Assembly (NCBI RefSeq): GCF_024753215.1
Contig: NZ_JANUGV010000001.1
Span: forward strand, 1,426,001-1,490,000
Source of the DNA: Massilia solisilvae
GTDB taxonomy: Bacteria > Pseudomonadota > Gammaproteobacteria > Burkholderiales > Burkholderiaceae_D
DNA length: 64,000 nucleotides
Direction: 5' to 3'
Shown: positions 44,402 to 55,825 of the stretch, piece by piece
Layout of the letters: every line of letters begins with the position of its first letter
Position numbering within the stretch: position 1 is the first letter of the stretch
Translations under genes and position numbers: made by a program
The notes under the pieces: model-generated
What the model saw: the letters and a program-made list of their open reading frames with translations, nothing else
Database searches by the model: none
Told to the model about the DNA's origin: nothing

Positions 44402-44995
44402 TCAGTTGGCCGCGGCCGCGGAGGCCGGCGTGCAGTTGGTAACGATGTCGTCCGTGGCCACGCGCACGGACACGCCCTGCGTGACCTTGACCGAAGCGTC
44501 GGTGACCACGTCGGTCGCCACCGCGGTGATGTCCCAGGTGGTGTTGCCGCATTCCGAGCTGCCGGTGGTGGCGCCGGCCACGCCGAAGAACTGGCTGCTG
44601 CCGACCGCACAGCCGGCGTCTTCCGAGTCTTCCAGGTTCAGGTTGCTGTTCAGGATGGCCTGCGCCTTGACGCAGGCAGGCGACGGGGTGAGCGTGACCT
44701 TGATGTCGGTCTTGCCGTCGCCGTCGGTGTCCACGCAGCGCTGGTTGGGGGCGCCGCAGGGGTTGGCCAGCGCCGCGTCGGGCGTGTTGAAGAAACGGGT
44801 CGAGCTGATCGTTTCTTCCAGCACCTGATAGGCGGCCGAGACGGCCTGCTCGCGCTGCTGCATGTTGCTGACAATTTGCAGGTTGGAGTTGCCCAGGGTG
44901 ATGCTGGTCAGCGCAAGCAAGGTCAGCAGCACCAGCATGATGAGCGCCATCACCAGCGTGATGCCGCGTTGGCGGCGTAGCATCGGCGCGCTCAT
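44402..44995 (-). CDS. pilX: Minor pilin PilX
   Basis: The 197-residue protein starts RRQRGITLVMALIMLVLLTLLAL, the PilX N-terminus with a modified prepilin cleavage site (after RG, with Ile in place of Phe) and a long hydrophobic helix. Two cysteine pairs lie in the head (PCGAPNQRC and others). It lies between pilW (four-base overlap) and pilY1 (17-base gap). PilX with PilV, PilW and FimT forms the priming tip complex. Confidence 0.9.
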   Translation of the reverse strand: MSAPMLRRQRGITLVMALIMLVLLTLLALTSITLGNSNLQIVSNMQQREQAVSAAYQVLEETISSTRFFNTPDAALANPCGAPNQRCVDTDGDGKTDIKVTLTPSPACVKAQAILNSNLNLEDSEDAGCAVGSSQFFGVAGATTGSSECGNTTWDITAVATDVVTDASVKVTQGVSVRVATDDIVTNCTPASAAAAN

Positions 44996-46053
44996 GGTTG
45001 TTTCCTTCCGATCGGGTTGGGCATCGGCACCAGCGACTGGAAGACGTGGCGCTTGAAGCTGTCGTTGGCGGCGGCCTGCACGTACTCGCTGCCATCGGCC
45101 TTGTGGCCGAGCTTGTACTGGCGGGTGTCCGTGTAGCCAAGCGTGGCTTCGGTGTTGCGCGCGACCAGGCTGAGCCGGACCGTCAGCACGTTGTGCCAGT
45201 TGCGCGGCCCGCAGCTGCCGGCGCTGCAGCCGGCGGCGACGGTCGGGTCCACCGCATTGGTCGGGTCGGCGCTGACCATGTCCACCTTGCCGTCGCCGTT
45301 GGTGTCGATGCCGTACTCCAGCTGCAGGTTTTCGATGCCTTCAGCCAGCGACACGGGCACGAATTGCAGTCCGCCGTCCACCAGCTGCAGCTCGGCGCGC
45401 TTGAGGGTGGGGATGTGGTCGTTGGGCTTGTCGTTGTTTGCCACGTAATAGATGTGGGTCAGGAAGCGCCGCGTCACCGCGGCCGTGGTGCAGTCGCGTG
45501 CGGTGCGCGTGAGCTTGGAGACGTCGGTGTCCAGCTGGAACCAGTTCTCGGGGATGGTTGTCATGGCCAGCTCGGTGCTGCACAGCGAGGCCTGGAACAG
45601 CGGGCCGTCCACGTCGTCGCAGTCGGCGCTGCCGGTGGTGCAGGCGCGGGTGTGGCGCACCACCAGCACGTCGGTGCCGCTGCGCACGTCCGAGATGCAG
45701 CCGGGGGCGCTGCCGTCGTACCCTTGCACGTGCAGCGGCAGCGCCACCTTGATCGCCGCCAGGGCGGTGGCGCAGGGATCGGCCAGCGCGGTCGGCTCGC
45801 CCAGCGGGGTGGGGTCGAATTCGCCGTAGAAGCCGGCGTTGCGCAGGTCGGCCGTGATCACGTCGATGCCGTAGCGGCCGTTCTCGATCTGGCGGTTGGC
45901 CTTTTCGATCTCGGCCTGGGCGCGGCTGTTACGCACGAACAGGCTGGTCATGCCGGCCAAAATCAACAGGCCGATCGCCACGGCCACCATCAGTTCCGCC
46001 ATCGTGAAGCCGCGCGCACGGCGCGGCAGGGGCAACTTGGGAGTAGGCTTCAT
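44992..46053 (-). CDS. pilW: Minor pilin PilW
   Basis: This 353-residue protein has a type III prepilin signal (RRARG/FTMAELMVAVAIGLLIL) cut before Phe, then a large globular head with several cysteines. The length and position between pilV and pilX are normal for PilW. The Glu at position +5 (MAEL) needed for pilin assembly is present. Nine bases separate it from pilV and its stop overlaps the pilX start. Confidence 0.92.
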   Translation of the reverse strand: MKPTPKLPLPRRARGFTMAELMVAVAIGLLILAGMTSLFVRNSRAQAEIEKANRQIENGRYGIDVITADLRNAGFYGEFDPTPLGEPTALADPCATALAAIKVALPLHVQGYDGSAPGCISDVRSGTDVLVVRHTRACTTGSADCDDVDGPLFQASLCSTELAMTTIPENWFQLDTDVSKLTRTARDCTTAAVTRRFLTHIYYVANNDKPNDHIPTLKRAELQLVDGGLQFVPVSLAEGIENLQLEYGIDTNGDGKVDMVSADPTNAVDPTVAAGCSAGSCGPRNWHNVLTVRLSLVARNTEATLGYTDTRQYKLGHKADGSEYVQAAANDSFKRHVFQSLVPMPNPIGRKQP

Positions 46054-46062
46054 CTCGGTTCC

Positions 46063-46683
46063 TCAGCTGCAGCTGGGCAGGCCGACCGCCACCTGCACCG
46101 AGATGGCGCGCCGGTAGCTGTCGTTGTTGCCGTAGGCGTTGGCCCCGCAGGCCAGGCTTTGCGTGCGGGTCGGGTGCATGCCCTGCCAGGCCACGGTCAG
46201 GCGGTAGATGCCGGGGCGGCACACGCCGGCCGACGCATCCTGGGCCTGGATCTGCTCGATGCAGCCGCGCGCGCCGATCATGGCGCCGGTGTTGGCGGTG
46301 CCTTGCACCTCGGCCGCGCCCTTGAGCGCATTGCTCCATTCGCACAGGTCGCGCACCGACGTGGCCTTGTCCGCATCGGCCGCCGCCACCAGCGCGTCGC
46401 AGTCCGCCAGCCCGGGGTTGGTGGTGCTGGTGCCCAGCGGGGTGCTGGTGCCGGTGACGTAGTCGGCGGCCGCGTCGCCATTGCTCATGATCCGGGCGCG
46501 CATGTCCTGCAGCAGCACGACTGCCTGCGCGCGCTGGTAGGACTCGATCGTGCCGACCTGGGCCTTGGCCTGCAGCGCCGCGATCCCGAGCAGGCCGAAG
46601 GCGAGCAGGATGACGGTCACCAGGACCTCGACCAGGGTGGTGCCGCGCTGGCGCGCGCGAAGGCGTGGGGATGGTGGGTGCAT
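46063..46683 (-). CDS. pilV: Minor pilin PilV
   Basis: The 206-residue protein has a prepilin signal RARQRG/TTLVEVLVTVILLAFGLLGIAALQ with Glu at +5, and the segment LLGIAALQAKAQVGTIES is typical of PilV. Two CxxC-like cysteines lie in the head. The mature protein would begin with Thr rather than the common Phe. Five bases separate it from fimT. Confidence 0.92.
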   Translation of the reverse strand: MHPPSPRLRARQRGTTLVEVLVTVILLAFGLLGIAALQAKAQVGTIESYQRAQAVVLLQDMRARIMSNGDAAADYVTGTSTPLGTSTTNPGLADCDALVAAADADKATSVRDLCEWSNALKGAAEVQGTANTGAMIGARGCIEQIQAQDASAGVCRPGIYRLTVAWQGMHPTRTQSLACGANAYGNNDSYRRAISVQVAVGLPSCS

Positions 46684-46688
46684 GATGA

Positions 46689-47156
46689 TCAGCAGGCGTC
46701 GTTTTTGAGGTAGGGCCGGCCGCTCAGGTCAATGGTCACGCAGCGGTGCTTGGCGGCGTTGGCAAAGGAGATGTCGAACGACACCGAGTCGGCGGCCCTG
46801 ATCCGGCCGTTGGGCAGGTACACCACCGAGGCCGGTCCGGTGACGGTGGCGCCGGTCAGCGGGTTGTGCACCTCGATCGGGTGGCCGGTATCGCTGGGGT
46901 TGGGGATGCGCCAGCCGCTCTGCCAGCTGCCGGCCGTCTCCGGGCGCAGCGTCACCGCGGTGTTGCGCTTGATCGCTTCGCTGCGGGCGCGGTTCAGGGA
47001 AGTAAACAGGTCGCTGCTGGCCGAGCGCGCGCGCTGCCCGGCGATCAGCGCGGTGACCGCGGGGGCAGCCGTCGCCGCCAGAATGGACATGATCGCGACC
47101 ACGGCCAGCAGCTCGGGCAGGGTGAAGCCGCGCGCGGCGCTCGGGCGGGTTACCAT
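46689..47156 (-). CDS. Minor pilin FimT/FimU (GspH family)
   Basis: From the ATG at 47156 this 155-residue pseudopilin has the cleavage site SAARG/FTLPELLAVVAIMSILAA, Glu at +5, and a GspH head (RSASSDLFTSLNRARSEAIKRNTAVTLRP) ending with a disulfide-type cysteine pair (HRCVTIDLSGRPYLKNDAC). It overlaps the pilE stop by seven bases. It is expected to link the major pilin to the tip complex. Confidence 0.9.
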   Translation of the reverse strand: MVTRPSAARGFTLPELLAVVAIMSILAATAAPAVTALIAGQRARSASSDLFTSLNRARSEAIKRNTAVTLRPETAGSWQSGWRIPNPSDTGHPIEVHNPLTGATVTGPASVVYLPNGRIRAADSVSFDISFANAAKHRCVTIDLSGRPYLKNDAC

Positions 47157-47560
47157 TTGTCGGTCGGGGTCTTCTGGCCGGCGTCGTTGATCGTCAGCGT
47201 CACGTCGCTTGCCTGGATGGTGCCGACCTTGGGTGTGGCGATGATCTTGAAGCTGGGCGGCGGGCCATCGGAGACTTCGAACGACACGTCGTAGTTGTCG
47301 CTGACGGCCTGCGGGGTGGTGGTGCCCAGCTTGGCCACGGTGTCGGCGTAGGCGCGGTTGTCGGCCAGGTACTGGGTTTCGGCCTGCGCCAGCTCCATCA
47401 GGTGCGCCTGCGCCGCGGCCCGGTTGCCGTTGACCCGGTACTTGCCATACGCCGGGTAGGCGATGGCGGCGAGAATGCCGACAATCGCGAGCACGACCAT
47501 CAGTTCGATCAGGGTGAACCCGCGCAGGCGGGCGGATGTCAGGCGAAGGCGCTGCTGCAT
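47150..47560 (-). CDS. pilE: Type IV pilin PilE
   Basis: The ATG at 47560 follows GAGGAGAG; the frame opens 48 bases earlier without signals. The 136-residue prepilin has SARLRG/FTLIELMVVLAIVGILAAIAYP with Glu at +5, a type IVa N-terminal helix, and a small head without cysteines, so it is more like the minor PilE of the pilV-W-X cluster than a major pilin. It is the first gene of the operon, preceded by phased direct repeats. Confidence 0.9.
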   Translation of the reverse strand: MQQRLRLTSARLRGFTLIELMVVLAIVGILAAIAYPAYGKYRVNGNRAAAQAHLMELAQAETQYLADNRAYADTVAKLGTTTPQAVSDNYDVSFEVSDGPPPSFKIIATPKVGTIQASDVTLTINDAGQKTPTDKW

Positions 47561-47597
47561 GGTGGCTCTCCTCGGGCGGATGGCGGGAATGTTGCTC

Positions 47598-47654
47598 AGT
47601 ATAAACATTCAAGCTGTCAAATGCCTGAGAACAAGCTGACAAAATGCTGACAAA
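47598..47654 (-). promoter_or_regulatory. pilE operon promoter with three phased GCTGWCAAA repeats
   Basis: On the minus strand TATACT (47598-47603) is a good -10 without a matching -35. On the plus strand GCTGTCAAA (47613-47621), GCTGACAAA (47635-47643) and GCTGACAAA (47646-47654) are spaced 22 and 11 bases apart, on one DNA face. This suits an activator replacing the -35. The regulator is unknown. Confidence 0.5.
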
Positions 47655-47762
47655 CGCGCACCCGGGGCGGGCCACGGGCCGGCCGGGCAGGGCGACGATG
47701 GCGCGGTTTCACACAAGCGCGCCGCGAGCCGGTAAAATCGAGGGTTTTGCAAGGGCCACAGG

Positions 47763-49430
47763 ATGGCCGAGACTATGGCTACCGATCACGCAGCAACGAC
47801 TCCAGACACCCAGGACGGCAGCGCCGCCAAGCAGCCCGCGCAGATTGCGCGCGAGGTGGCGCGGCGCCGCACCTTCGGCATCATTTCGCACCCGGACGCG
47901 GGCAAGACCACGCTGACCGAAAAACTGCTGCTGTTCTCGGGCGCGATCCAGCTGGCCGGCACCGTCAAGGCAAGGAAGAGCGGGCGCCACGCCACGTCGG
48001 ACTGGATGGAGATCGAAAAGCAGCGCGGCATCTCGGTGGCCAGCTCGGTGATGCAGTTCGAGTTCCGCGACCACGTGATCAACCTGCTCGATACCCCGGG
48101 CCACCAGGACTTCTCGGAAGACACCTACCGCGTGCTGACCGCGGTGGACTCGGCCCTGATGGTGATCGACGCGGCCAAGGGCGTGGAGGAGCAGACCATC
48201 AAGCTGCTGGACGTGTGCCGCATGCGCAGCACCCCGATCGTGACCTTCATGAACAAGCTCGACCGCGAAACCCGCGACCCGCTCGAGCTGCTGGACGAGG
48301 TCGAGTCGGTGCTCAAGATCGAGTGCGCGCCGGTGACCTGGCCGATCGGCATGGGCAAGAGCTTCCGCGGGGTGTACCACCTGCTCAACGACGAGGTGAT
48401 GCTGTTCCGCGCCGGCGAGGAACGCGCCGACGGCGCCTTCGAGATCGTCAAGGGCATCGACAACCCGAAGCTGATGGAGATGTTCCCGCTCGAAATGGAG
48501 CAGCTCAAGATGGAAGTGGAGCTGGTGCACGGCGCCTCGCACCCGTTCGACCTGCAGCGCTTTTTGGACGGCATCCAGACCCCGGTATTCTTCGGCTCGG
48601 CGATCAACAACTTCGGCGTGCGCGAGATCCTGTCCTCGCTGGTGGACTGGGCGCCGCCGCCGCGCGAGCGCGACGCCACCGTGCGCAAGGTCGAGCCGGT
48701 CGAGCCGCGCTTTTCGGGCTTCGTCTTCAAGATCCAGGCCAATATGGACCCGGCGCACCGCGACCGCATCGCCTTCCTGCGGGTGTGCTCGGGCCGCTTT
48801 GAAAAGGGCATGAAGGTCAAGCACCTGCGCCTGGGGCGCGAGGTCAAGCTGTCGCAGGTGGTGACCTTCATGGCGTCCTCGCGCGAGCAGGTCGAGGAAG
48901 CCTACGCCGGCGACATCATCGGCCTGCCCAACCACGGCAACATGCAGATCGGCGACAGCTTCTCCGAGGGCGAAATGCTCTCGTTCACCGGCATCCCATA
49001 TTTTGCGCCGGAGCTGTTCCGCGTGGTGCGCATCCGTAACCCGCTCAAGACCAAGCAGCTGCAGAAGGGCTTGCAGCAGCTGGGCGAGGAAGGCGCGGTG
49101 CAGGTGTTCAAGCCGGTGCTGGGCAGCGACCTGATTCTGGGTGCAGTGGGCGTGCTGCAGTTCGAGGTGGTGGCATCGCGCCTGCTCAACGAATACGGCG
49201 TGGACGCGCTGTTCGAAGGCGCCAGCATCAGCAGCGCGCGCTGGGTCAGCTCGGACGACAAGAAGGCGCTGTCCGACTTCGAACAGGCGCTCGCGCCCAA
49301 CGTGGCGTACGACGCCGCCGGCAACCTGGCCTACCTGGCCACGTCGAGCGTGAACCTGCGCCTGACCGAGGAGCGCTGGCCCAAGCTCAAGTTCCACGCC
49401 ACGCGCGAGCACGCGGCCAGGCTGGATTGA
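47763..49430 (+). CDS. prfC: Peptide chain release factor 3
   Basis: This 555-residue translational GTPase has G1 SHPDAGKTT, the RF3 segment [21 protein letters not shown]3 DTPGHQDF and G4 NKLD, followed by domain II and III. It recycles RF1/RF2 after termination. The ATG at 47763 follows ACAGG; a second ATG 12 bases in is possible. It is a single gene, divergent from the pilus operon. Confidence 0.96.
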   Translation: MAETMATDHAATTPDTQDGSAAKQPAQIAREVARRRTFGIISHPDAGKTTLTEKLLLFSGAIQLAGTVKARKSGRHATSDWMEIEKQRGISVASSVMQFEFRDHVINLLDTPGHQDFSEDTYRVLTAVDSALMVIDAAKGVEEQTIKLLDVCRMRSTPIVTFMNKLDRETRDPLELLDEVESVLKIECAPVTWPIGMGKSFRGVYHLLNDEVMLFRAGEERADGAFEIVKGIDNPKLMEMFPLEMEQLKMEVELVHGASHPFDLQRFLDGIQTPVFFGSAINNFGVREILSSLVDWAPPPRERDATVRKVEPVEPRFSGFVFKIQANMDPAHRDRIAFLRVCSGRFEKGMKVKHLRLGREVKLSQVVTFMASSREQVEEAYAGDIIGLPNHGNMQIGDSFSEGEMLSFTGIPYFAPELFRVVRIRNPLKTKQLQKGLQQLGEEGAVQVFKPVLGSDLILGAVGVLQFEVVASRLLNEYGVDALFEGASISSARWVSSDDKKALSDFEQALAPNVAYDAAGNLAYLATSSVNLRLTEERWPKLKFHATREHAARLD

Positions 49431-49477
49431 TGGCGCGGAGCCGGGAGGCCGCAAGTCGCGTGGCCATCGCCGCCAGT

Positions 49478-49510
49478 TGAACGCGTGGGCAGAAAATCTG
49501 CCCACCCTAC
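49478..49510. repeat. Family A repeat at the end of the cupin gene
   Basis: TGAACGCGTGGGCAG-AAAAT-CTGCCCACCCTAC is a reverse copy of the element at 37298. Its CTAC end supplies the TAG stop of the minus-strand cupin gene. Confidence 0.8.
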
Positions 49511-49920
49511 TTGGCCGGTGTGGCCAACGGCTTGCCTTTCTCGACCACGTACACCCCGATCAGGTGCATCGGCTGCGCGCCGTCGTTGCGCGCATCGTGC
49601 ACGCGGCCGGCCTTGACCACGAACGCATCCCCCGGCTTGAGCTTGCGCGGCGCCTCGCCATCGACCAGCAGCGAACCCTCGCCATCGACGACATAGCTGA
49701 TCTCGTCGCCGGGATGCGTGTGGCGCCCCGAATGACCGCCGGCGGCCAGCTCGACCTTCATCACCACCGCCTCGTGGCCCGCCTGCGCCACGTCGTCCCG
49801 GAACACTTCGGTGCGTTTCAGCGCCGGCCTTGGTGCGGCCGGCGATTGCGCCAGCGCCGGCAGCGCGGCGGCCAACCCGAGCAGGGCAGTGAACAATCCC
49901 TTACTTCCGTGCAGAGCCAT
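49507..49920 (-). CDS. Secreted cupin-domain protein
   Basis: The 137-residue protein has a signal peptide (GLFTALLGLAAALPALAQ) and one small cupin with metal motif 1 GRHTHPGDEISYVVDGEG (two His and a Glu) and motif 2 around GDAFVVKAGRVHDARN. The fold can bind a metal and a small ligand; no reaction can be named. Its stop codon falls inside a family A repeat. The neighbouring membrane gene ends 21 bases upstream in the same direction, so the two may be co-transcribed. Confidence 0.82.
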   Translation of the reverse strand: MALHGSKGLFTALLGLAAALPALAQSPAAPRPALKRTEVFRDDVAQAGHEAVVMKVELAAGGHSGRHTHPGDEISYVVDGEGSLLVDGEAPRKLKPGDAFVVKAGRVHDARNDGAQPMHLIGVYVVEKGKPLATPAK

Positions 49921-49941
49921 CCCGTTCCCCTTTCAAGCAGG

Positions 49942-50313
49942 TCAGTCCCTTCGAGGCGCGCGGTTGTCCTGCTCCTTGCGCGGCGCGCCTTGTCGCGCAA
50001 CCACAAACGCATCGACGATGCTGCCGATCCAGCATGCCACCAGCACCACCCCGGCCACCGTGAGCAGCGGCGAACCGCCGTCCTGCGCGTGCAGGCGCGC
50101 GGCGATCGCCGCCGGGTCGGGCGCGAGCGTGCCCGCCAGGATCTGGTCCACCATGCGCGAGGCTTGCGTGGTGATGTCGCCTACGTACACCGCCGCGGCC
50201 AGCAGCGCCGGCACCACGAACAGGCCGGCGCGGCGCGGCCGGCGCAGGTACAGGTGGCCGGCACCGGGAAACACGAAGGCGGACAGCAGGGCGGCGACGA
50301 GCGCGCGGTTCAT
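49942..50313 (-). CDS. Small membrane protein of unknown function
   Basis: The 123-residue product has four likely hydrophobic segments. The first includes SAFVFPGAGHLYLRRPRRAGLF, resembling the start of TM2-domain and related small membrane proteins, and a later one is VAGVVLVACWIGSIVDAF. No catalytic motif is visible. It lies upstream of the cupin gene on the same strand. Confidence 0.6.
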   Translation of the reverse strand: MNRALVAALLSAFVFPGAGHLYLRRPRRAGLFVVPALLAAAVYVGDITTQASRMVDQILAGTLAPDPAAIAARLHAQDGGSPLLTVAGVVLVACWIGSIVDAFVVARQGAPRKEQDNRAPRRD

Positions 50314-50500
50314 CGATGATCCTTTTCAAATGCCGGTGCCGTTTGACCGGTCTCAAATTCCCAGTTTGCCGGACAGCGTAGATTGGCTCAATGCGCTTTG
50401 GAAATTACGCCCAAGATATCGAGCCCAGTGCCATGAACATCCCAGCCAATTGCCTGCGCGGCCGGCGCGATGCGCGGCTCCGGCCACGGTGGAGCAAGCC

Positions 50501-52174
50501 ATGCTCGCGCGCCTGAAGATCGGTCCCAAGCTGCTGCTCGCGCCCGGCGCGGTGCTGCTGCTGCTCGTTGCGCTGTCCTGCGGCGCCTATTATGCAATGG
50601 TGCGCCAGAACCAGTCGCTGGAAACCATCGTGCAGCAGCGCGCGGTGCACATGCGCGCCGCTTCCGACCTGGTGGCCACCGCGCAGAAGGCCCATGCGGA
50701 CAGCTACCGGCTGCTGTCGTGGATCAGCGGCAGTTTTCCGCGCCGGCGCACCGATCCGCTGGTGGTGCAGATCGAGCGCCAGCACGGCGCGCTCGAGCGC
50801 GGCTTGGCCGGACTGGCCGAGACGACACCGACCAGCAGCCCCGAGCGGCGCTACGTGGACCAGGCGGCGGCGGCCCATCGCCTCTACGTGCGCGCGGTGC
50901 AGGACGTGATCGAGATGTCGCAAAACGACCAGTCGATCAGCGCCAATGCCATGCAAAAGGCCGACGACGCGTTCACCGTGGTGGCGCAGCGTCTGACCGA
51001 ACTGTCGCGCATGGAGCAGGAGCTGGGCGAGAAGGCGTCGGCCGAGGCGGCCGAGGACTACCGCGTCACCTCCACCCTGATGCCGGTCGTGATCGTGCTG
51101 TCGATCGCGCTGTCGCTGGCGATCACGATGGCGGTGCGGCGCTCGCTGCTGCACGAGATCCGCGGGATCGGGGCGGCGGCGATCGACCTGGCCAGCGGCG
51201 ACCTGACGGTCAAGCAGCGCGTGTACGGAAACGACGAGATCGCCCAGACCTCGCGCACCCTGGACGCCAGCATCCGCAACCTGAACGGCACCTTGCGCAC
51301 GATTCTGGAGTCGGCACGCACGATCGGCTCGGCCTCGCGCAACATCGCGCTGGGCGACCTGAACCTGTCGACCCGGGCGGTGTTCCGTGCCAGCTCGCTG
51401 GAGCAGGCGGCGTCCTCGATGCAGGAGCTTGCGGCCACGGTGAATCTCACGGCGGACAGCGCGCAGACGGCCAACCGGCTGGTGGAAAACGCCTCGACGG
51501 TGGCGCAGCAGGGCGGCAGCGTGGTGGACCAGCTGATGCACACGATGGAATCGGTCAAGGGCAGCTCGCGCCGGGTGGCGGAGCTGGTGGGTGCGATCGA
51601 CGAAATCGCCAACGAGACCGGCACGCTGGCGCTGAACGCGGCGGTGGAGGCGGCGCGCGCGGGCGAGCACGGGCACGGCTTCGCGCAGGTGGCCAGCGAC
51701 GTGCGCCAGCTGTCGCTGCGGGCCAGCGCGGCGGCGCATGAGATCCGCGCGCTGGCGGTGCAGTCGGTGGCGCAGATCGAGGGCGGCACCGCGTGGGCGG
51801 CCGAGGCCAGCCACCGGATGGCACACATCGCCAGCTCGGTGCAGCAGGTGGGCACCATCATCAGCCAGATCAGCAGCGCGAGCGTGGAGCAGGCCAGCGG
51901 CCTGTCGGAGGTGAACCAGGCGATCGTGCAGATGGATCAGATGACGCAGCGGAACTCGGCGCTGGTCGAGGAAGCGGCGGCGGCCGCGCGCACGCTGCAG
52001 ATGCAGGCGCTGACTTTGTCGAAGGCGGTGTCGGCGTTCCGGCTCGATGAGGCGCTGGAGGAAAAGGGCGCCGCCGCCGGCAGCACGGACGAGGATGAGC
52101 CGCCGCCGGTGATCCACAACCGGCGGCGCACACCGGGGCATCCGCACTTGCGGCTGGCCTCGCGTCGGGACTAG
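50501..52174 (+). CDS. Methyl-accepting chemotaxis protein with an atypical signalling tip
   Basis: The ATG at 50501 follows GGAG at the right distance; the open frame reaches much further back but is not coding-like. The 557-residue product has a membrane helix (about 10-30), a helical periplasmic sensor, a second helix (about 195-215), a HAMP domain and a cytoplasmic coiled coil. At the tip the usual [11 protein letters not shown] is IANETGTLALN and [10 protein letters not shown] is EHGHGFAQVA, while [11 protein letters not shown] is kept. CheW/CheA coupling may therefore differ. The C-terminus lacks a CheR-docking pentapeptide. Confidence 0.88.
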   Translation: MLARLKIGPKLLLAPGAVLLLLVALSCGAYYAMVRQNQSLETIVQQRAVHMRAASDLVATAQKAHADSYRLLSWISGSFPRRRTDPLVVQIERQHGALERGLAGLAETTPTSSPERRYVDQAAAAHRLYVRAVQDVIEMSQNDQSISANAMQKADDAFTVVAQRLTELSRMEQELGEKASAEAAEDYRVTSTLMPVVIVLSIALSLAITMAVRRSLLHEIRGIGAAAIDLASGDLTVKQRVYGNDEIAQTSRTLDASIRNLNGTLRTILESARTIGSASRNIALGDLNLSTRAVFRASSLEQAASSMQELAATVNLTADSAQTANRLVENASTVAQQGGSVVDQLMHTMESVKGSSRRVAELVGAIDEIANETGTLALNAAVEAARAGEHGHGFAQVASDVRQLSLRASAAAHEIRALAVQSVAQIEGGTAWAAEASHRMAHIASSVQQVGTIISQISSASVEQASGLSEVNQAIVQMDQMTQRNSALVEEAAAAARTLQMQALTLSKAVSAFRLDEALEEKGAAAGSTDEDEPPPVIHNRRRTPGHPHLRLASRRD

Positions 52175-52193
52175 AAAACCGTTAGCCGAAAAA

Positions 52194-52275
52194 CCGTCGT
52201 CGCCGCGGAGGCGGGGACCCATAGATCGCGTGAATGCACGCTCAGCATGGGTCCCCGCCTGCGCGGGGACGACGG
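52194..52275. repeat. Inverted pair of family B repeats
   Basis: CCGTCGTCGCCGCGGAGGC and GGGGACCCATA (52194-52223) face CATGGGTCCCCGCC and TGCGCGGGGACGACGG (52246-52275). It fills the gap between the convergent chemoreceptor and gcvP genes and may act as a shared terminator. Confidence 0.8.
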
Positions 52276-52292
52276 TTTGGAGCTAACGAAGA

Positions 52293-55184
<2,892 letters not shown>

Positions 55185-55211
55185 GATAGGGGACGAAAAC
55201 AAAATTGTGAG

Positions 55212-55320
55212 CCGTCGTCCCCGCGCAGGCGGGGACCCATACTGAGGTCGCTGGCCTGCGGCGGTCGGATGTTCGACGGCGCGATCGGTCTATGGGTCCC
55301 CGCCTGCGCGGGGACGACGG
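55212..55320. repeat. Inverted pair of family B repeats inside the gcv operon
   Basis: CCGTCGTCCCCGCGCAGGC with GGGGACCCATA (55212-55241) faces TATGGGTCCCCGCC with TGCGCGGGGACGACGG (55291-55320). It sits between gcvH and gcvP and could form a stable mRNA stem that stops exonucleases or trims expression of gcvP. Confidence 0.8.
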
Positions 55321-55378
55321 TCATACGTTGCTGATGCTTGAAACAACACCGGCGCCATCGAAGCGCCGGCCGTGTTCA

Positions 55379-55762
55379 TTAATGGTTCTCGGTCACTTTG
55401 CCGTACGCTGCGGCGTCGAGCAGGCCGTTGACGGCATTCGCGTCGGCCGGCTTGAGCTTGAACAGCCAGGCGGCGTAGGCGTCGGCGTTGATCGAGTCCG
55501 GCGCGTCGGCGGCCGACTGGTTGACGGCGGTGACGGTGCCCGACACCGGGGCGTAGATGTCGCTTGCGGCCTTGACCGACTCGACCACGGCGGCGTCGTC
55601 ACCGGCGGTGAACGACTTGCCGATCGCCGGCAGTTCGACGAACACGATGTCGCCCAGCGCGTCCTGCGCGTACTCGGTGATGCCGACGGTGAGGGTGCCG
55701 TCGGATTCGACGCGGACCCACTCGTGGGACTCGGTGTATTTCAGGTCGGCTGGGATGTTCAT
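55379..55762 (-). CDS. gcvH: Glycine cleavage system H protein
   Basis: The 127-residue protein matches Gcv[22 protein letters not shown], then [17 protein letters not shown] with the lipoylated Lys64. It shuttles the aminomethyl group between P, T and L proteins. A good AGGAGCCAC site precedes the ATG. It lies 63 bases after gcvT. Confidence 0.97.
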   Translation of the reverse strand: MNIPADLKYTESHEWVRVESDGTLTVGITEYAQDALGDIVFVELPAIGKSFTAGDDAAVVESVKAASDIYAPVSGTVTAVNQSAADAPDSINADAYAAWLFKLKPADANAVNGLLDAAAYGKVTENH

Positions 55763-55825
55763 GTGTGGCTCCTGGTTGTTAGGTGTCGCAAAAGTATAAA
55801 TTGTTTGTTCTTCGGGCCGGGCAAA

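Noticed and set aside
41871..44828. A 985-codon open frame on the plus strand across pilY1
   Set aside because: Val/Gly/Ala/Arg-rich antisense shadow of pilY1 and pilX with no start signal or domain.
44385..45140. The open frame of pilY1 continuing 252 codons upstream
   Set aside because: It overlaps pilX out of frame and the signal peptide begins at the ATG at 44384.
49811..50500. The chemoreceptor frame continuing 230 codons upstream
   Set aside because: It covers two minus-strand genes in antisense, and the ribosome binding site and membrane helix start at 50501.
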